The notes beneath the pieces are model-generated. The model had not been told where the DNA came from. It saw only the letters and a list, made by a program, of their open reading frames with translations, and searched no databases. Below, piece after piece: positions 16,974 to 27,463 of a stretch of 64,000 nucleotides of DNA. Source of the DNA: Bdellovibrionales bacterium (GTDB taxonomy: Bacteria; Bdellovibrionota; Bdellovibrionia; Bdellovibrionales; JAMPXM01); NCBI GenBank assembly GCA_016713885.1, contig JADJOF010000005.1, positions 124,001-188,000 on the forward strand, in the 5' to 3' direction. The stretch's first letter is position 1. Each line of letters starts with the position of its first letter. A program made the position numbers and the translations under genes.

Positions 16974-18500
16974 TTAAGCTGCGATCTGCGCTTTGAGATC
17001 GTTCATGGCGGAGTCAAGCTCGGCAGCGACGGCAATCATGTCCTTGGCAGAGTTGGCCGTTTCATTAGCCGAGTGGGCATTCTGTTCGGTGACGACACTG
17101 ATTTCGCGAATGGCTTTTGAGACCTCATGGATGCCGTTGGCCTGCTCTTTGGCCGCGCGCGAGATCTCTGAAACGTTCTGCTTCATATGTGCAACGGAGC
17201 GAACGACGAGTTCCAATGTTTCGCGGCATTGCTCGGCCTGCTCGGTGCCGACGCGGACTTGCGAGTCGATTTGACTGGCTGCCTCGTTGGATTGCTTCGA
17301 GATGGTTTGAACGATTTCGCGAACTCGTACCGTTGAGCGTTCGAGCAGTTCAGAGATTTCTTTCGCCGCCTTGCCGCTGACTGTTGCAAGACTGCCGATT
17401 TCTTCTGCGACGACTGAGAAGCCTTTGCCAGCCTCGCCAGCGCGAGCGGCTTCGACTGAAGCGTTGAAAGAAAGCAGTTTTGTTTGGAATACGATTTCGT
17501 TGATGACGCGGGTCTTGTCATTGATCTCGCTGATCGCTCGAGTGATCTCTTCAAAGCGTTGATTGTTCTCTTCGACTGTTTTGACCATCATTTGATTCGT
17601 ATTGCGAATGCCAAGCACAAGATCGCGCATTTGTTCGGCGGCAACGCGGCCGTTCTCTGCTTTTTCTGCGCAATCAGCGGCTGTCGTTTCGGTTTCACCT
17701 GAGGCCTCGGCGGTTCGTTGGACAGTCGTCGAGAGCTCTTCCATGACGCTTGCACTCTCAGTGAGGCCTGCGGCCTGCTCGCTTGCTCGCGACGAGAGGT
17801 CTTCTCCCAGAGTTCCGAGGCCATTTGATGAGACCCGAACATTCTCGACGTTCGTTTCGAGTTTTTTAGCAACGGCGCCAAGCAGAGCATTGATTTGTTT
17901 TGAGAGAAGATAGGCGAGAAAAGAGCCCAAAATGAGAGCGACCACGAGCAGTGCAGCTGTGGCATCACGAGTAAAAGTGAACGCTCGATTCATGCTCGTG
18001 CTGTCGCTTGTAGCTTGCTTATCAATTGCTATCTGCCAGATGTTGATCATCTCCAGGATCTTGCCTGACTGGCCATCGATGACGTCATCGTGCTCTGCGA
18101 AGCGATCATTCCTTTTGCTGCGAATGTCGCTGAACATGAGTTGACCTTGTTTGGTGTAGGCGTCCTCGAGTTTAAGAAAGTCCTGCCATTCTTTCTCAGA
18201 AATGCCGACATCTTTCGCCGTCATACTTTTAATTTCGGTGGCCAGGCTATCGACGGCTCGGGTGATCTCGTCGGCGATAGTGGCGCTGTCTTTGTCGACG
18301 ATGGCGTCCATGTAGCCGAGTGTCGCGTCGAGAATGTGACGCTCAAGTTTGGCCTGGAGATCTTTCTTTTTTGCACTGTCCATGAACACATTCAGGGACG
18401 CCTGACTGCGGTGGTTCAGATAGAGGCTAAGACCTGACGAGATGATCACAAAGAGCATCATGATCGCAAAACCAATTGTCGCTCTTTTTCCAATCGTCAA
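16974..18500 (-). CDS. Methyl-accepting chemotaxis protein
   Basis: A 508-residue chemoreceptor. There is a membrane span near residues 9-29, a periplasmic helical sensor region (about 30-185), a second span (DATAALLVVALILGSFLAYLL), and a long cytoplasmic coiled coil. The conserved signalling tip reads INEIVFQTKLLSFNASVEAA then RAGEAGKGFSVVAEEIGSLA, the CheA/CheW-binding hairpin. I see no clear HAMP domain between the second span and the coiled coil. The start is TTG at 18500 preceded by AGGAGAG. The upstream protease gene ends one base before it, so the two may be co-transcribed. No CheR-binding pentapeptide is seen. Confidence 0.9.
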   Translation of the reverse strand: MTIGKRATIGFAIMMLFVIISSGLSLYLNHRSQASLNVFMDSAKKKDLQAKLERHILDATLGYMDAIVDKDSATIADEITRAVDSLATEIKSMTAKDVGISEKEWQDFLKLEDAYTKQGQLMFSDIRSKRNDRFAEHDDVIDGQSGKILEMINIWQIAIDKQATSDSTSMNRAFTFTRDATAALLVVALILGSFLAYLLSKQINALLGAVAKKLETNVENVRVSSNGLGTLGEDLSSRASEQAAGLTESASVMEELSTTVQRTAEASGETETTAADCAEKAENGRVAAEQMRDLVLGIRNTNQMMVKTVEENNQRFEEITRAISEINDKTRVINEIVFQTKLLSFNASVEAARAGEAGKGFSVVAEEIGSLATVSGKAAKEISELLERSTVRVREIVQTISKQSNEAASQIDSQVRVGTEQAEQCRETLELVVRSVAHMKQNVSEISRAAKEQANGIHEVSKAIREISVVTEQNAHSANETANSAKDMIAVAAELDSAMNDLKAQIAA

Positions 18501-18501
18501 G

Positions 18502-19943
18502 TTACTCTCCTATGTTGGGATCTCGAGAGGGAACGCGCGACGCTGCTCCGGCTCCAGCGCCGCGTTCGCGCGCCGTCGGACCGCCAATGGCGTTGATCAA
18601 GTCTCTTCCAAAGGTACCGATTTCTTCCGCGGGATCGCGATCAGAACTTGTTGAGAGCGCTGATGGTGAGATTTCTTTTGCGGCACTTCCGCTGGTGAAA
18701 GCTCGAGTGCGTTCGGTGTTCGCGGTCGTGACGCCGTTTGCCGAGACACCTTTATCGAGATTGGTCAGTGCCTTATAGGAGTTCAGAAGTTTAGCGCTTC
18801 CAGTTTTTGAAAGTAGAGTTGGATACTCGTCGCCGGTTCGAAGAATGTACTTTTTTATATCACCAGTTGAAAACTCGGGACGAAGGGCCATCACGAGAAC
18901 GGCAACGCCGGTGACAAAGGCCGTGGCCTGCGATGTTCCAGTCATTTTTCCAAAAGTATTGCCTGGAAGAGTGGAGTTGATCATATCGCCTGGCGCAGCG
19001 AGGTCGACGGTGCGAACGCCGTAATTTGAGGACGGTAGAACCTTGGTGTCTTTTTCGTTCACTGCGGTGACTGATATAATATTCGAAAGACCATAGTCGG
19101 CCGGGTAGTACTGTTTTCCCGGCTCGTCGGTGTTTGAACGTTCGTTGCCGGCCGCTGCGATAAAGAGGATTCCTTTTTTCTCAGCCTCTTTAACGGCGGC
19201 TTGTTCTTCGGCTGAGTACTCGGTGCCTCCACCAGAGTAGTTAATGATTCGTGCACCCATTTTGATTGCGTAGTGTATCGACTGAATAGTGTTCTTCAGA
19301 TTGTTTGCGCCTGGAGACTTTGGATCATAGTACTTCAGCGTCATGATCGAAACCTTGGGCGCGACACCAGAGACGGCACAGTCCGCTTTTGATCGTGCCC
19401 CGACGATGCCAGCAATGTGGGTACCGTGGCCATGGTTATCGGTGAGATCGTTGCTGTTGGCGACAAAGTTCCAACCATGGATGTCATCGATGTAGCCATT
19501 GCCATCGTCATCAACTCCGTTTGTCGACTTGTCTCGGCCTTTTGAATCAAGGCCGACTTCACCTTTGTTGACCCAGAGATTGTCCTGAAGACACTTGTGA
19601 TGAATATCGGTACCGGTGTCGATCACGGCGACGACGATATCTTTGATCCCTGACTCACTTCCCAAGCTTTATGCGAGTTGGTTCGGACGAGTCCCCACTT
19701 TTCACCGATAAAGGGATCGTAGAGAAGAACGTTCTGTTCTTTGCCGTCTTTGACTTTCTTTGAAACCGCGGTGGCTTCGTTGAGAATAACGTCGCGGTCC
19801 TTTTGGGATCGAGTCGTCGTCCCCGTTTGCGGAACGGAAGCCGGCTCTTTGCGAAGTGCGGTACCGAGAACGCCCCATACGGTGAAGGATCCGAAGATGC
19901 AAAGAACGGCCAGTGCGAAACGAAGTATAGGCTTTTTCGACAT
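18502..19943 (-). CDS. Subtilisin-like (S8) serine protease, frameshifted
   Basis: Two frames combine into a protease of about 480 residues. The first (ATG 19943) has an N-terminal membrane anchor or signal (ILRFALAVLCIFGSFTVWGV) and the pre-catalytic segment DPFIGEKWGLVRTNSHKAWE. The second contains the triad: Asp in VAVIDTGTD, His in HGHGTHIAGIVG, and Ser in GTSQATAFVTG, plus the oxyanion Asn in AAAGNE. Adding one A to the A3 run (plus-strand T3 at 19642-19644) gives the family-typical VSQGSKDIVVAVIDTG. The C-terminal 80 residues are low-complexity. It is probably exported, and it sits directly upstream of the chemoreceptor. Confidence 0.8.
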
Positions 19944-20038
19944 ACTGTCGTTTCGGCAAGTTCTCTGAGAAAACTGACGGCCTTCTCAAGATGAGACATG
20001 CTGTACCTCGTCAGACTGTCGAACGACGAGATGCAGGA

Positions 20039-22202
20039 CTAAAGGCTGAGCAAGATCTCGGGGAAATCAAACGGAGCTGTCGCGCTAAGGCGGCTATAGC
20101 CGATGTAGTTTCGCATGACCAACTTAACGTAAAGTCGAGTTTCGTCGTATGGGATTTCCTCCATGAATTCGACCGGGTCATTGCGGAGTCGAGTCTTCAG
20201 CCAACCTTGAAGTGCTCTGTCGTTGGCGTTGTAGGCGGCGACGTAGAGGATAAAACGTGAATTGTAGCGCTCACTCAGCTGAGCAAGGAAGGCCGAACCG
20301 AGAGCGATGTTGGTGGTGGGCTTGAAGAGGTCTTCGGGACTTTCAATCCTTGTTGCGGCGCGAGCTCCGGCTTTTTCGGCCATCTCGGGAATGAGCTGCA
20401 TGAGACCGAAAGCGTCGGCCGAGCTTCGCGCAAAGGGATTGAACTGCGATTCTTGCCGCATGATCGAGTACGTCAGCGCGGGATCGATACCCTGTTTTTT
20501 CGCTTCGCGCAGAACAATGTCTGAAAAAGGCTGGGGGAACATTAATTCCGGGCGGCGGTTGAGCAGCTGATTGCGTAGGCTCGGTTCCATCTCTTCCAGT
20601 TTAGCTGTGACATGGGCGTAGAGTCCGAGTGTTGAAAAGAGGGTGAGTGCCGCTTCGCGATCATCGAGGTCCGCATTTGTTCTCCAAAGCCGATCGTTCG
20701 GCATCGAATTGAGGAGCCGACGGCCAGCATCGACCTCGCTCAAAATTGCAAACCAGTCGACTGCAACGGCGAGATCGGAGAGATGAGAGCGTCGTCGCGT
20801 TGGGCCGCGGCCTGCTGTGAGTGGTGCAAAGGGTCTGTGCAGCTCTCGCTGCGCGAGCATGCCATAGATTCCAAATTGATTCTCGATCGCCAGCGTCTCA
20901 AACGTTTTCGTTGCCGCAGGAGAGTCGCCGTTTTCTTTTTGAATGCGACCGATCCAATATTGATTTCGAGCGCGTGCGGAACTGCTGTCTTCAAATACGA
21001 TGGCCTGTTCAAGATCGGCGATCGCTTTTTCAAAACGTTTAAGACGTCGCTGATTCCAGCCTTTGAACCAAAGAATTTTTGCTTTTGTGGCGCGATCGGG
21101 AAGCGCGTCGATCTCGATTGTGTCGAGAATCTTCTCCATTCCCTCAAGATCCCCAGTTTCTTCGGCCATTCGAGCGCGAATGAGGCGAGAGTCATGAGTG
21201 GAAATTTCCCGGCCGACGAGTGCCTCGGCTTTTTCTAGAATCGCCAGTGCTTCTTCGCGCCGATGGTCGGTCCAAATCGCTCGGGCCAGTTGGACCTGTG
21301 CATCGAAGTACGCTCGAGTGAGTGTCAGGTCTTTCTTCTTTGTCTTTCGGACTCGCTGCAGTTCTTTCTTTGAGAAGCCGGCCCATGCTTGCGACGCGGC
21401 AATGTGTTGTGGGGTCTTGAGTTGAAGCTTAAAGCTTTGGCGGACACCGTCGAGCGCTTTGAGTTTGTCGATCGAACTCAAGGACTTATTGCGTACGACT
21501 AAACCGTAGTAGTGACGGGCTTTGTCGAACTCTCGAGCATTTTTAAAGTCGTTGGCGACGGCCAGCCACTCATTCACAGCTGGCGTAGGAAGGTAGCGAG
21601 GAGCAATCGCGTAAATGCGATTTTGAATGGCTTGTTTCACGCCCGAGCTTGTGTCAGCGCGTTGCTCGGTGGGGCGAAGTGCCTCTTGCGCCTCCTGCAG
21701 ACGTGCGAGTCGTTGAGCCTCAGAGCGTTCAAAGAAAGAAAGTGAGTACAGAGCTTCGGCTGAGAGCTGCGAGTTCTCTGTCCGTTTGCCGATGCTGAGT
21801 CGTGTGCGCGCGACTTCTTCCTCAAGCCACTTTGGAAAAGTCGAGAAGTCGAAGTCGGCATTGCTGCCGGCCTGAACTTGTCGCAGTTGCAGCAGGCGAT
21901 GGACGGGAGCGGGAAGCTGAGAGCCAACGGTCAGTGCGGTCGAGAAGTCGGCGCAGGCCGCCGCTATTTCACCTCGATCGAGGTGTCGTTTCGCTTTGCG
22001 ATAAAGCAGCGCTGTCCGCATTGCGGGATCGAGATCTTTTTGCGAGTTCGGCACTGAGTTTTTCTGTCTCGACCGTGTCAGGTAGCGAAGCTGGCGCGCG
22101 AAGGCCAACCGTATCCAGGCCAGGCATCGTGGCGCAGCTTGGATTGAGAAAAAGGAGCGCCGTGATCACGAATGGTATTATTCTTACGCTTATTCTTGTC
22201 AT
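20039..22202 (-). CDS. Lytic murein transglycosylase (Slt-type lipoprotein), frameshifted
   Basis: The first frame (ATG 22202) encodes a lipoprotein signal ending in a lipobox (LLFLNPSC). The second encodes a long TPR-like superhelix (residues about 60-520) and a C-terminal SLT domain with the catalytic Glu in SIMRQESQFNPFA, then SADAFGLMQLIPEMAEKAG and YNANDRALQGWLK. One extra A in the run at 22037-22041 splits them; with four A's the join reads SAELAKDLDPAMRT. Slt enzymes cleave peptidoglycan glycan chains to 1,6-anhydro products in the periplasm. Total length is about 720 residues, close to Slt70 with extra repeats. It is divergent from dinB with a gap of about 29 bases. Confidence 0.82.
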
Positions 22203-22231
22203 CGAGGCTCCAGTCTACGACAAGAGAGGGA

Positions 22232-23320
22232 GTGAAACCTCGAAAAATTATTCATATCGACATGGACTGTTTTTATGCCGCAGTGGAGCTCAAGTTTCGG
22301 CCTGATCTCAAAGGGCGTCCGTTGGCGGTTGGCGGCTCGGCAGAAGGCCGCGGCGTACTCACAACAGCCAATTTCGAGGCGCGGCGATTTGGCGTTAAAT
22401 CGGCGATGACGGCGCGGCAGGCCCTGCGCCTGTGCCCTGATCTCATTCTCGTACCCGTGGACTTTTCGAAGTACCGAACCGAGAGTCGAAAGGTCCGAGA
22501 AATTTTTGAACGCTACACGACGAAGATCGAGCCACTGAGTCTCGACGAGGCCTATCTCGACGTCACGGATTCGGCGATTGAGGGAGGAAGCGCGACAAGA
22601 ATAGCCGACCGCATTCGCCGGGAAATTCGAGAAGAGCTTGAGCTCTCGGCAAGTGCCGGCGTCGCTCCCAATAAATTTCTCGCCAAGGTCGCAAGTGATA
22701 TGAATAAACCCGATGGTCTTACGGTCGTGCGGCCTGAGCAAGTGGCGGAGTTTGTGCGAATCTTACCGATCACTAAAATTTGGGGCGTCGGCCGAGTGAC
22801 CGCTGAGCGCATGCATCGAATGGGAATCAAGACCTGCGCCGATCTGCAAGGATACACGGTCACACAGCTGATCGAAAAATTCGGTCAGTTCGGGACAAGC
22901 CTCTACGACTACGCACGTGGGATCGACAGTCGTGACGTCGTGACTGAGCGCGAGCGAAAATCCCTTTCAGTTGAAGAGACCTTTCGCGTCGACAAGAAAT
23001 CGCCAGAGGAGCTGCATCGCGAGATGAAAGCCGTCTACCGCGATTTTGCAGAGCGCTTTCAGCGCTTTGCTGAGAAATCAAACGACGAGGAGTCTTTGGC
23101 GCGGTCGCTTGTCGTGAAGCTTAAATTTTCGGACTTCAAACAGAAGGTTCGAGAGCGTCGATGGGAGAGGGCAGAGTGTCCCCGTGAGGCGGATTTTATT
23201 TCGCTTCTCGATGAAGCTCTACAGGGCGAGACACGCGCGGTGCGACTTCTTGGTATCGGTGTCCGCTTTCATGATGGCGGGCCTGGGCGCGACCGCGGAC
23301 CGCAACTCCGTTTGGGCTAG
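22232..23320 (+). CDS. dinB: DNA polymerase IV (Y family)
   Basis: A 362-residue Y-family polymerase from the GTG at 22232. Motifs: IIHIDMDCFYAAVELKF (metal-binding Asp and steric gate), the palm motif PLSLDEAYLDVT (Asp-Glu pair), ASAGVAPNKFLAKVASDMNK, the thumb helix-hairpin-helix KIWGVGRVTAERMHRMGI, and the little-finger domain to the end. It performs error-prone translesion synthesis. A longer in-frame start at 22172 would overlap the divergent slt gene, so the shorter one is preferred. I see no C-terminal beta-clamp motif of the QLxLF type, although the end GPQLRLG is similar (QLRL). Confidence 0.92.
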   Translation: MKPRKIIHIDMDCFYAAVELKFRPDLKGRPLAVGGSAEGRGVLTTANFEARRFGVKSAMTARQALRLCPDLILVPVDFSKYRTESRKVREIFERYTTKIEPLSLDEAYLDVTDSAIEGGSATRIADRIRREIREELELSASAGVAPNKFLAKVASDMNKPDGLTVVRPEQVAEFVRILPITKIWGVGRVTAERMHRMGIKTCADLQGYTVTQLIEKFGQFGTSLYDYARGIDSRDVVTERERKSLSVEETFRVDKKSPEELHREMKAVYRDFAERFQRFAEKSNDEESLARSLVVKLKFSDFKQKVRERRWERAECPREADFISLLDEALQGETRAVRLLGIGVRFHDGGPGRDRGPQLRLG

Positions 23321-23422
23321 ATCGACTGGCGTGTTCAAGTTCGACACGTCACAGCTTCCGGCGCCGGAAGCTGTGGCGCGTTGATCGCGTTGAATGGCGG
23401 CGCCGCTCGAGAACACCCGAAC

Positions 23423-25804
23423 TTAACCGTCGATCTCGAACTCAGGCTTATCGTTTTTGATCACGACCTGAACCGTGCCGCCTTTTTCGAGCTTTCCAAA
23501 AAGGAGCTCGTCAACGAGCGGCTTTTTAATATGCTCGTCGATTGTGCGTGCCATCGGACGGGCCCCCATCAGCGGGTCGTAGCCTTTCTTCAAGAGCCAC
23601 CGCTCGGCCTCTGGCGACATGACCAACTCGACTTTTTTCTTCAATAGCTGCTTTGCCAGATCGGCAATGAACTTTTGAACAACCTTGAGTACGACGTCCT
23701 CAGGCAGGCTTTGGAACTGCACAACGGCGTCGAGTCGATTGATGAACTCTGGGGTGAAGGCTTTTTTGATCGCTTCACTTTGTTTGTCTGTCGCGCTTCC
23801 TGCGACCGTGCTGCCAATTCCAATCGAGCTTCGTTGCGCATCGGCGGCGCCGGCATTGGTCGTTAAGATCACGATCGTGTTTCTAAAGTCGGCAACCTTG
23901 CCGTGCGAATCGGTGAGCTGGCCATTGTCCATCACTTGCAGCAGAATATTGGTCAGATCGGGATGCGCCTTCTCGACTTCGTCCATCAGGACGACGGAAT
24001 AGGGATTGCGTGTGACGGCCTCGGTGAGAAGCCCGCCCTCTTCAAAGCCAACGTATCCCGGAGGTGCGCCAACCAATCGCGAGACCGTGTGCTTTTCCAT
24101 GTACTCGGACATATCAAAGCGCAGGAATTGGTTGCCGAGCACTTTCGCAAGTTGTTTTGAGACCTCTGTTTTGCCGACGCCTGTTGGACCAGCAAAGAGG
24201 TAGCAGCCGATCGGTTTGTTTTCTCGGGCAAGGCCAGAGCGGGAAAGTTTAATGGAGGTCGCCAAACGCTTGATGGCCTCATCTTGGCCAAAGACCGCCG
24301 AGCGCAGGTCCGTCTCGAGATCTCTGAGCTGAGCGCGGTCGGCAACAGTGACAGAGTTCACCGGAACCTGAGCGATGGAGGCGACGATCTTCTCAACATC
24401 AGAAACGCGGATGGTTTTCTTTTTGTCGTCGCCGGCCTTAATTCGGGCGCGAGCACCAGCCTCGTCGATGACGTCGATCGCTTTATCGGGAAGTTGGCGA
24501 CCGGGGATAAAGCGTGACGAAAGCTCGACGGCGGCTTTAATCGCGCCTTCTGTGAAGTGCACATTGTGATGCTCTTCATAGCGTTCACGAAGTCCATTTA
24601 GGATTTCGATCGCTTCTTCGACCGAAGGCTCTTTCACGTCGATTTTTTGAAAACGTCTTGAAAGTGCGCGGTCTTTTTCAAAGTGTTGGCGAAACTCCTT
24701 GTAAGTGGTTGAGCCGATGCAGCTGAGTGTGCCATTGGCAAGACCGGGCTTTAAGAGGTTTGATGCGTCCATCGATCCACTTGATGTTGCGCCAGCGCCA
24801 ACCAGCGTGTGAATCTCATCAATAAACAAGACGCCGTTTGGCTCCTTCTCGAGAGCTTTTACTACTGCTTTGAGGCGCTCCTCAAAGTCACCGCGAAACT
24901 TTGTTCCGGCCAGTAGCGCTCCCATGTCGAGCGAGTAAATGACGGCATCTTTTAGAACCGAAGGTACTCGACCTTCGTTGATTCGAAGAGCCAGGCCATC
25001 GGCAATGGCCGTTTTGCCGACACCGGGTTCGCCAATGAGAAGGGGATTGTTCTTTGTGCGTCTCGCGAGCACTTGCACCACGCGTTCGATAACGTCTTCG
25101 CGACCCACGAGCGGATCGATTTTTCCTTGGCGCGCGCGATCGTTCAGATTCACACAAAATGCGGCGAGCGGGTTCTGCTTGGCCTGCTTGGATGGGTCTT
25201 TTGGAAGTCCATCGATATCGTTCTCAGATTCCGATTCCTTGGAGTTCTTCGCTGTTGGGTTTTGATTTTCGCTTTCTGAACTTCGCGCGTCTTTTCCGCT
25301 TGGCAGACTTGGGGGCAGTTCGCTTTCGTGCGGCTTGGCGACGCCATGAGCGATGTAGTTGATCACATCGAACTGGGTTACCCCTTGTTTCTCTAGAAAG
25401 TGTACGGCGTGAGATTCGGTTTCGTTAAAGAGCGCGACAAGAACGTTGCCTGGCAAAACCTGATCGCGCCCAGCACTTTGCACTTGAATGACAGCGCGTT
25501 GAAGCAAGCGATGGCAAGCCAGTGTAAACTCGGGTTTCCACGTCGCCGGTAGGCCACTCATGTCGTCAATTGCTGAACCTTGTGCGCGAAGCATGCGAAC
25601 GCGAGGAGCATGGCGTTCAAGAAATACAACGAGCTCAGTTTTTAGACGTTCGAGGTCGCAGCCCACCGACTGCAGAATCTCCGAAACTTCCGCGTCCTGA
25701 GCAAACGCCAGCAGGATGTGCTCGAGGCTCACGAACTCGTGCCGCGAATCGCGAGCGATTCGCACTGAGGTATTTAAGAGCTGCTCTAACCGTGAGCTGA
25801 GCAT
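23423..25804 (-). CDS. clpA: ATP-dependent Clp protease ATPase subunit ClpA
   Basis: A 793-residue double AAA+ unfoldase. The Clp N-domain covers about residues 1-145 (starting MLSSRLEQLLNTSVRIARDS), followed by a charged linker (about 165-205). D1 has Walker A GEPGVGKTAIADG and Walker B VLFIDEIHTLVGAGATSSG. D2 has Walker A GPTGVGKTEVSKQ, Walker B VVLMDEVEKAHPD and the sensor-2 region GARPMARTI. The ClpP-contact IGL-type loop is visible as SSIGIGS. It unfolds N-degron and other substrates for ClpP; no clpP is in the window. It lies 24 bases downstream of clpS, the classical operon. Confidence 0.95.
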   Translation of the reverse strand: MLSSRLEQLLNTSVRIARDSRHEFVSLEHILLAFAQDAEVSEILQSVGCDLERLKTELVVFLERHAPRVRMLRAQGSAIDDMSGLPATWKPEFTLACHRLLQRAVIQVQSAGRDQVLPGNVLVALFNETESHAVHFLEKQGVTQFDVINYIAHGVAKPHESELPPSLPSGKDARSSESENQNPTAKNSKESESENDIDGLPKDPSKQAKQNPLAAFCVNLNDRARQGKIDPLVGREDVIERVVQVLARRTKNNPLLIGEPGVGKTAIADGLALRINEGRVPSVLKDAVIYSLDMGALLAGTKFRGDFEERLKAVVKALEKEPNGVLFIDEIHTLVGAGATSSGSMDASNLLKPGLANGTLSCIGSTTYKEFRQHFEKDRALSRRFQKIDVKEPSVEEAIEILNGLRERYEEHHNVHFTEGAIKAAVELSSRFIPGRQLPDKAIDVIDEAGARARIKAGDDKKKTIRVSDVEKIVASIAQVPVNSVTVADRAQLRDLETDLRSAVFGQDEAIKRLATSIKLSRSGLARENKPIGCYLFAGPTGVGKTEVSKQLAKVLGNQFLRFDMSEYMEKHTVSRLVGAPPGYVGFEEGGLLTEAVTRNPYSVVLMDEVEKAHPDLTNILLQVMDNGQLTDSHGKVADFRNTIVILTTNAGAADAQRSSIGIGSTVAGSATDKQSEAIKKAFTPEFINRLDAVVQFQSLPEDVVLKVVQKFIADLAKQLLKKKVELVMSPEAERWLLKKGYDPLMGARPMARTIDEHIKKPLVDELLFGKLEKGGTVQVVIKNDKPEFEIDG

Positions 25805-25828
25805 GGGTTCCTCCCTGGAACGTGGGGA

Positions 25829-26209
25829 CTATTCTGCTTTCTCCATTGTGCACTTGAGCGGAAAGCGATGACTTTTTGCGAACGTGTTGACGATGTGGAC
25901 CTTGGTTTCAGCGACTTCATGCGAGAAGACGCCGCAAATACCGGCGCCCTTTTGGTGAACCTCGAGCATGATCTTTGTCGCCTCGTCAGTCGGCTTTTGA
26001 AAAAAACGCTGCAGAATGAGAATCACAAAATCCATTGGCGTGAAGTCGTCGTTCACAAGGAGAACCCGATACAGGGATGGCGTTCGAGTCTGTTGCTTTT
26101 CTTCGGGAGCAATTCCGGATGCACGAGCGGGCGCGTCGATGACGAGATCTTCGCCATTTTGTCCATCTGACGGTCCATTCGACGTCTGTGCCAACGGCCT
26201 TATCAGCAT
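25829..26209 (-). CDS. clpS: ClpS adaptor
   Basis: A 126-residue ClpS. The core starts YRVLLVNDDFTPMDFVILIL and continues with the helix TKIMLEVHQKGAGICGVF and HEVAETKV, with the N-degron pocket residues (Asn-Asp in NDD, Met/Asp in TPMD, His in EVHQKG) in place. A 45-residue disordered N-terminal extension precedes it. ClpS delivers N-degron substrates to the ClpA N-domain. A strong RBS (GGAGGCGG) precedes the ATG at 26209, and clpA follows at once. Confidence 0.94.
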   Translation of the reverse strand: MLIRPLAQTSNGPSDGQNGEDLVIDAPARASGIAPEEKQQTRTPSLYRVLLVNDDFTPMDFVILILQRFFQKPTDEATKIMLEVHQKGAGICGVFSHEVAETKVHIVNTFAKSHRFPLKCTMEKAE

Positions 26210-26806
26210 TGCCGCCTCCGTCTGTTTATTCTAACTCGAAGGACCACATTGACGCAAAGTGAGTCAGGTCTAGGGTCACGTCCAGCGGCGGATTGGAAGA
26301 GTGTCTCGCCCTGAGTCGAGGCCGCTCTGTGTCGATGGCATGAAGTGCCACTCTTGGGCGCAAAGTCGGCACTGGCCCTGACCAAAAGCTGATCGGGCTT
26401 GAGAAAATCTGGACTATTCAAACACTTGGCACCTGTTCACCTTTTATACAGGCGGTGACGCAGAAGGTGATGTCGGTCAGTCGTCTCAGTTTCAGACAGT
26501 TTTTGGCTGAGAGTGAGACACGGCCGCGATCACTTCTGAGACAAGCCGTCTGTGACCGTCAGCATCGTGCTTCAAGATGAAACGAAAGTTTGGCACGGCG
26601 GTTGGATGGTTAGGTTGATGTACGAAGTGAAAGTGAAAACGACAGAAGCATAAAGGAAACTTAGGGTCGCATTAAAGCTTTGTTTAAGAACAGGTTTAGT
26701 TGCGATGAAGAGCGCCCGATAAGTGACTGTCTGAAAACGTAACGAAACGAAGATAGATACGAAAACATTTTTGAGTCAGACGACTCAAGTCCTTGAAGGG
26801 GGAAAA
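26210..26806 (+). other. Long intergenic region upstream of pilA
   Basis: About 600 bases between the divergent clpS and pilA genes with no ORF I can support. It should hold both promoters. The only recognisable motif is an imperfect sigma-54-like site at 26591-26606; the rest shows no clear repeat or RNA structure by eye. Confidence 0.4.
26591..26606 (+). promoter_or_regulatory. Imperfect sigma-54-like site upstream of pilA
   Basis: TGGCACGGCGGTTGGA has a perfect -24 element and correct spacing, but TTGG instead of TTGC at -12. It lies about 200 bases before the pilA ATG, so a long leader would be needed. Sigma-54/PilR control of pilin genes is common, which makes it worth listing. Confidence 0.25.
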
Positions 26807-27379
26807 ATGAAAGCAGTACGTACTTTAAAAAACCAGGCGGGTTTCTCGCTTGTTGAGTTGATGATCGTTGTTGCGATCATCGGTATTTTGGCAACAGTCG
26901 CAATTCCAAACTTCACACGCTTCCAAGCGAAAGCGCGTCAGTCGAGCGGTAAGTCGTTGCTCGCAGGTTACTTCTCAGCGCAGAAGTCGACATACTCAGA
27001 GTTCCAGTACTTCACTGGTAACTTTACAGGTGCGGGCTTTAAGCCAGAGGGTCAGCTGACATATCGTTTGACCGCGGCAGACAACGCAGCTGTGGCTGGT
27101 ACAGCCGCAACTAACGTTGCCGACCAGTTCCCACTCTGTATTGCGACATCAGTTGCTCCGACTGCGGCGAACTGCAGTACTCCTTACCTCAACGCTTGGA
27201 CTGAGCTGGCTTCGGTTGCTGCTCCTGGTGGTACCTGCGTAGCGGCTTCGGCAGGCGCGATGGGTCAGCCGGGTACGTTCCTCGCCTGCGTGAGTGCAAA
27301 CATTGGTGCTGTTGCCGTCGACGTGTGGAGCATCAACCAATTGAAAGTTGTTTCGAACACTCAAAACGGTCTTCCATAA
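26807..27379 (+). CDS. pilA: Type IV pilin PilA
   Basis: A 190-residue type IVa pilin from the ATG at 26807, which follows GAAGGGGG. The class III leader is short (about 12 residues, ending NQAG) and is cut before Phe by prepilin peptidase. FSLVELMIVVAIIGILATV then AIPNFTRFQAKARQSS is the pilin N-terminal helix with Glu5. The globular part has two Cys pairs; the C-terminal Cys-Cys loop (GGTCVA...FLACVS) is the D-region disulfide. The N-terminal 40 residues closely resemble Bdellovibrio PilA (from memory). In those predators, PilA pili are needed for prey invasion. A strong terminator follows. Confidence 0.92.
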   Translation: MKAVRTLKNQAGFSLVELMIVVAIIGILATVAIPNFTRFQAKARQSSGKSLLAGYFSAQKSTYSEFQYFTGNFTGAGFKPEGQLTYRLTAADNAAVAGTAATNVADQFPLCIATSVAPTAANCSTPYLNAWTELASVAAPGGTCVAASAGAMGQPGTFLACVSANIGAVAVDVWSINQLKVVSNTQNGLP

Positions 27380-27406
27380 GACGTTGGTCGTAAGAGTTTG
27401 ATTCTT

Positions 27407-27437
27407 AAAGCCCGGGTATACCCGGGCTTTGCTTTTT
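27407..27437 (+). terminator. Rho-independent terminator after pilA
   Basis: A perfect 24-base palindrome (27407-27430; AAAGCCCGGGTA and its complement) is followed by GCTTTTTC. It lies 28 bases after the pilA stop, so pilA is likely a monocistronic, highly expressed unit. Confidence 0.8.
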
Positions 27438-27463
27438 CGGGACCTTCCGGCGACGATCTTTCT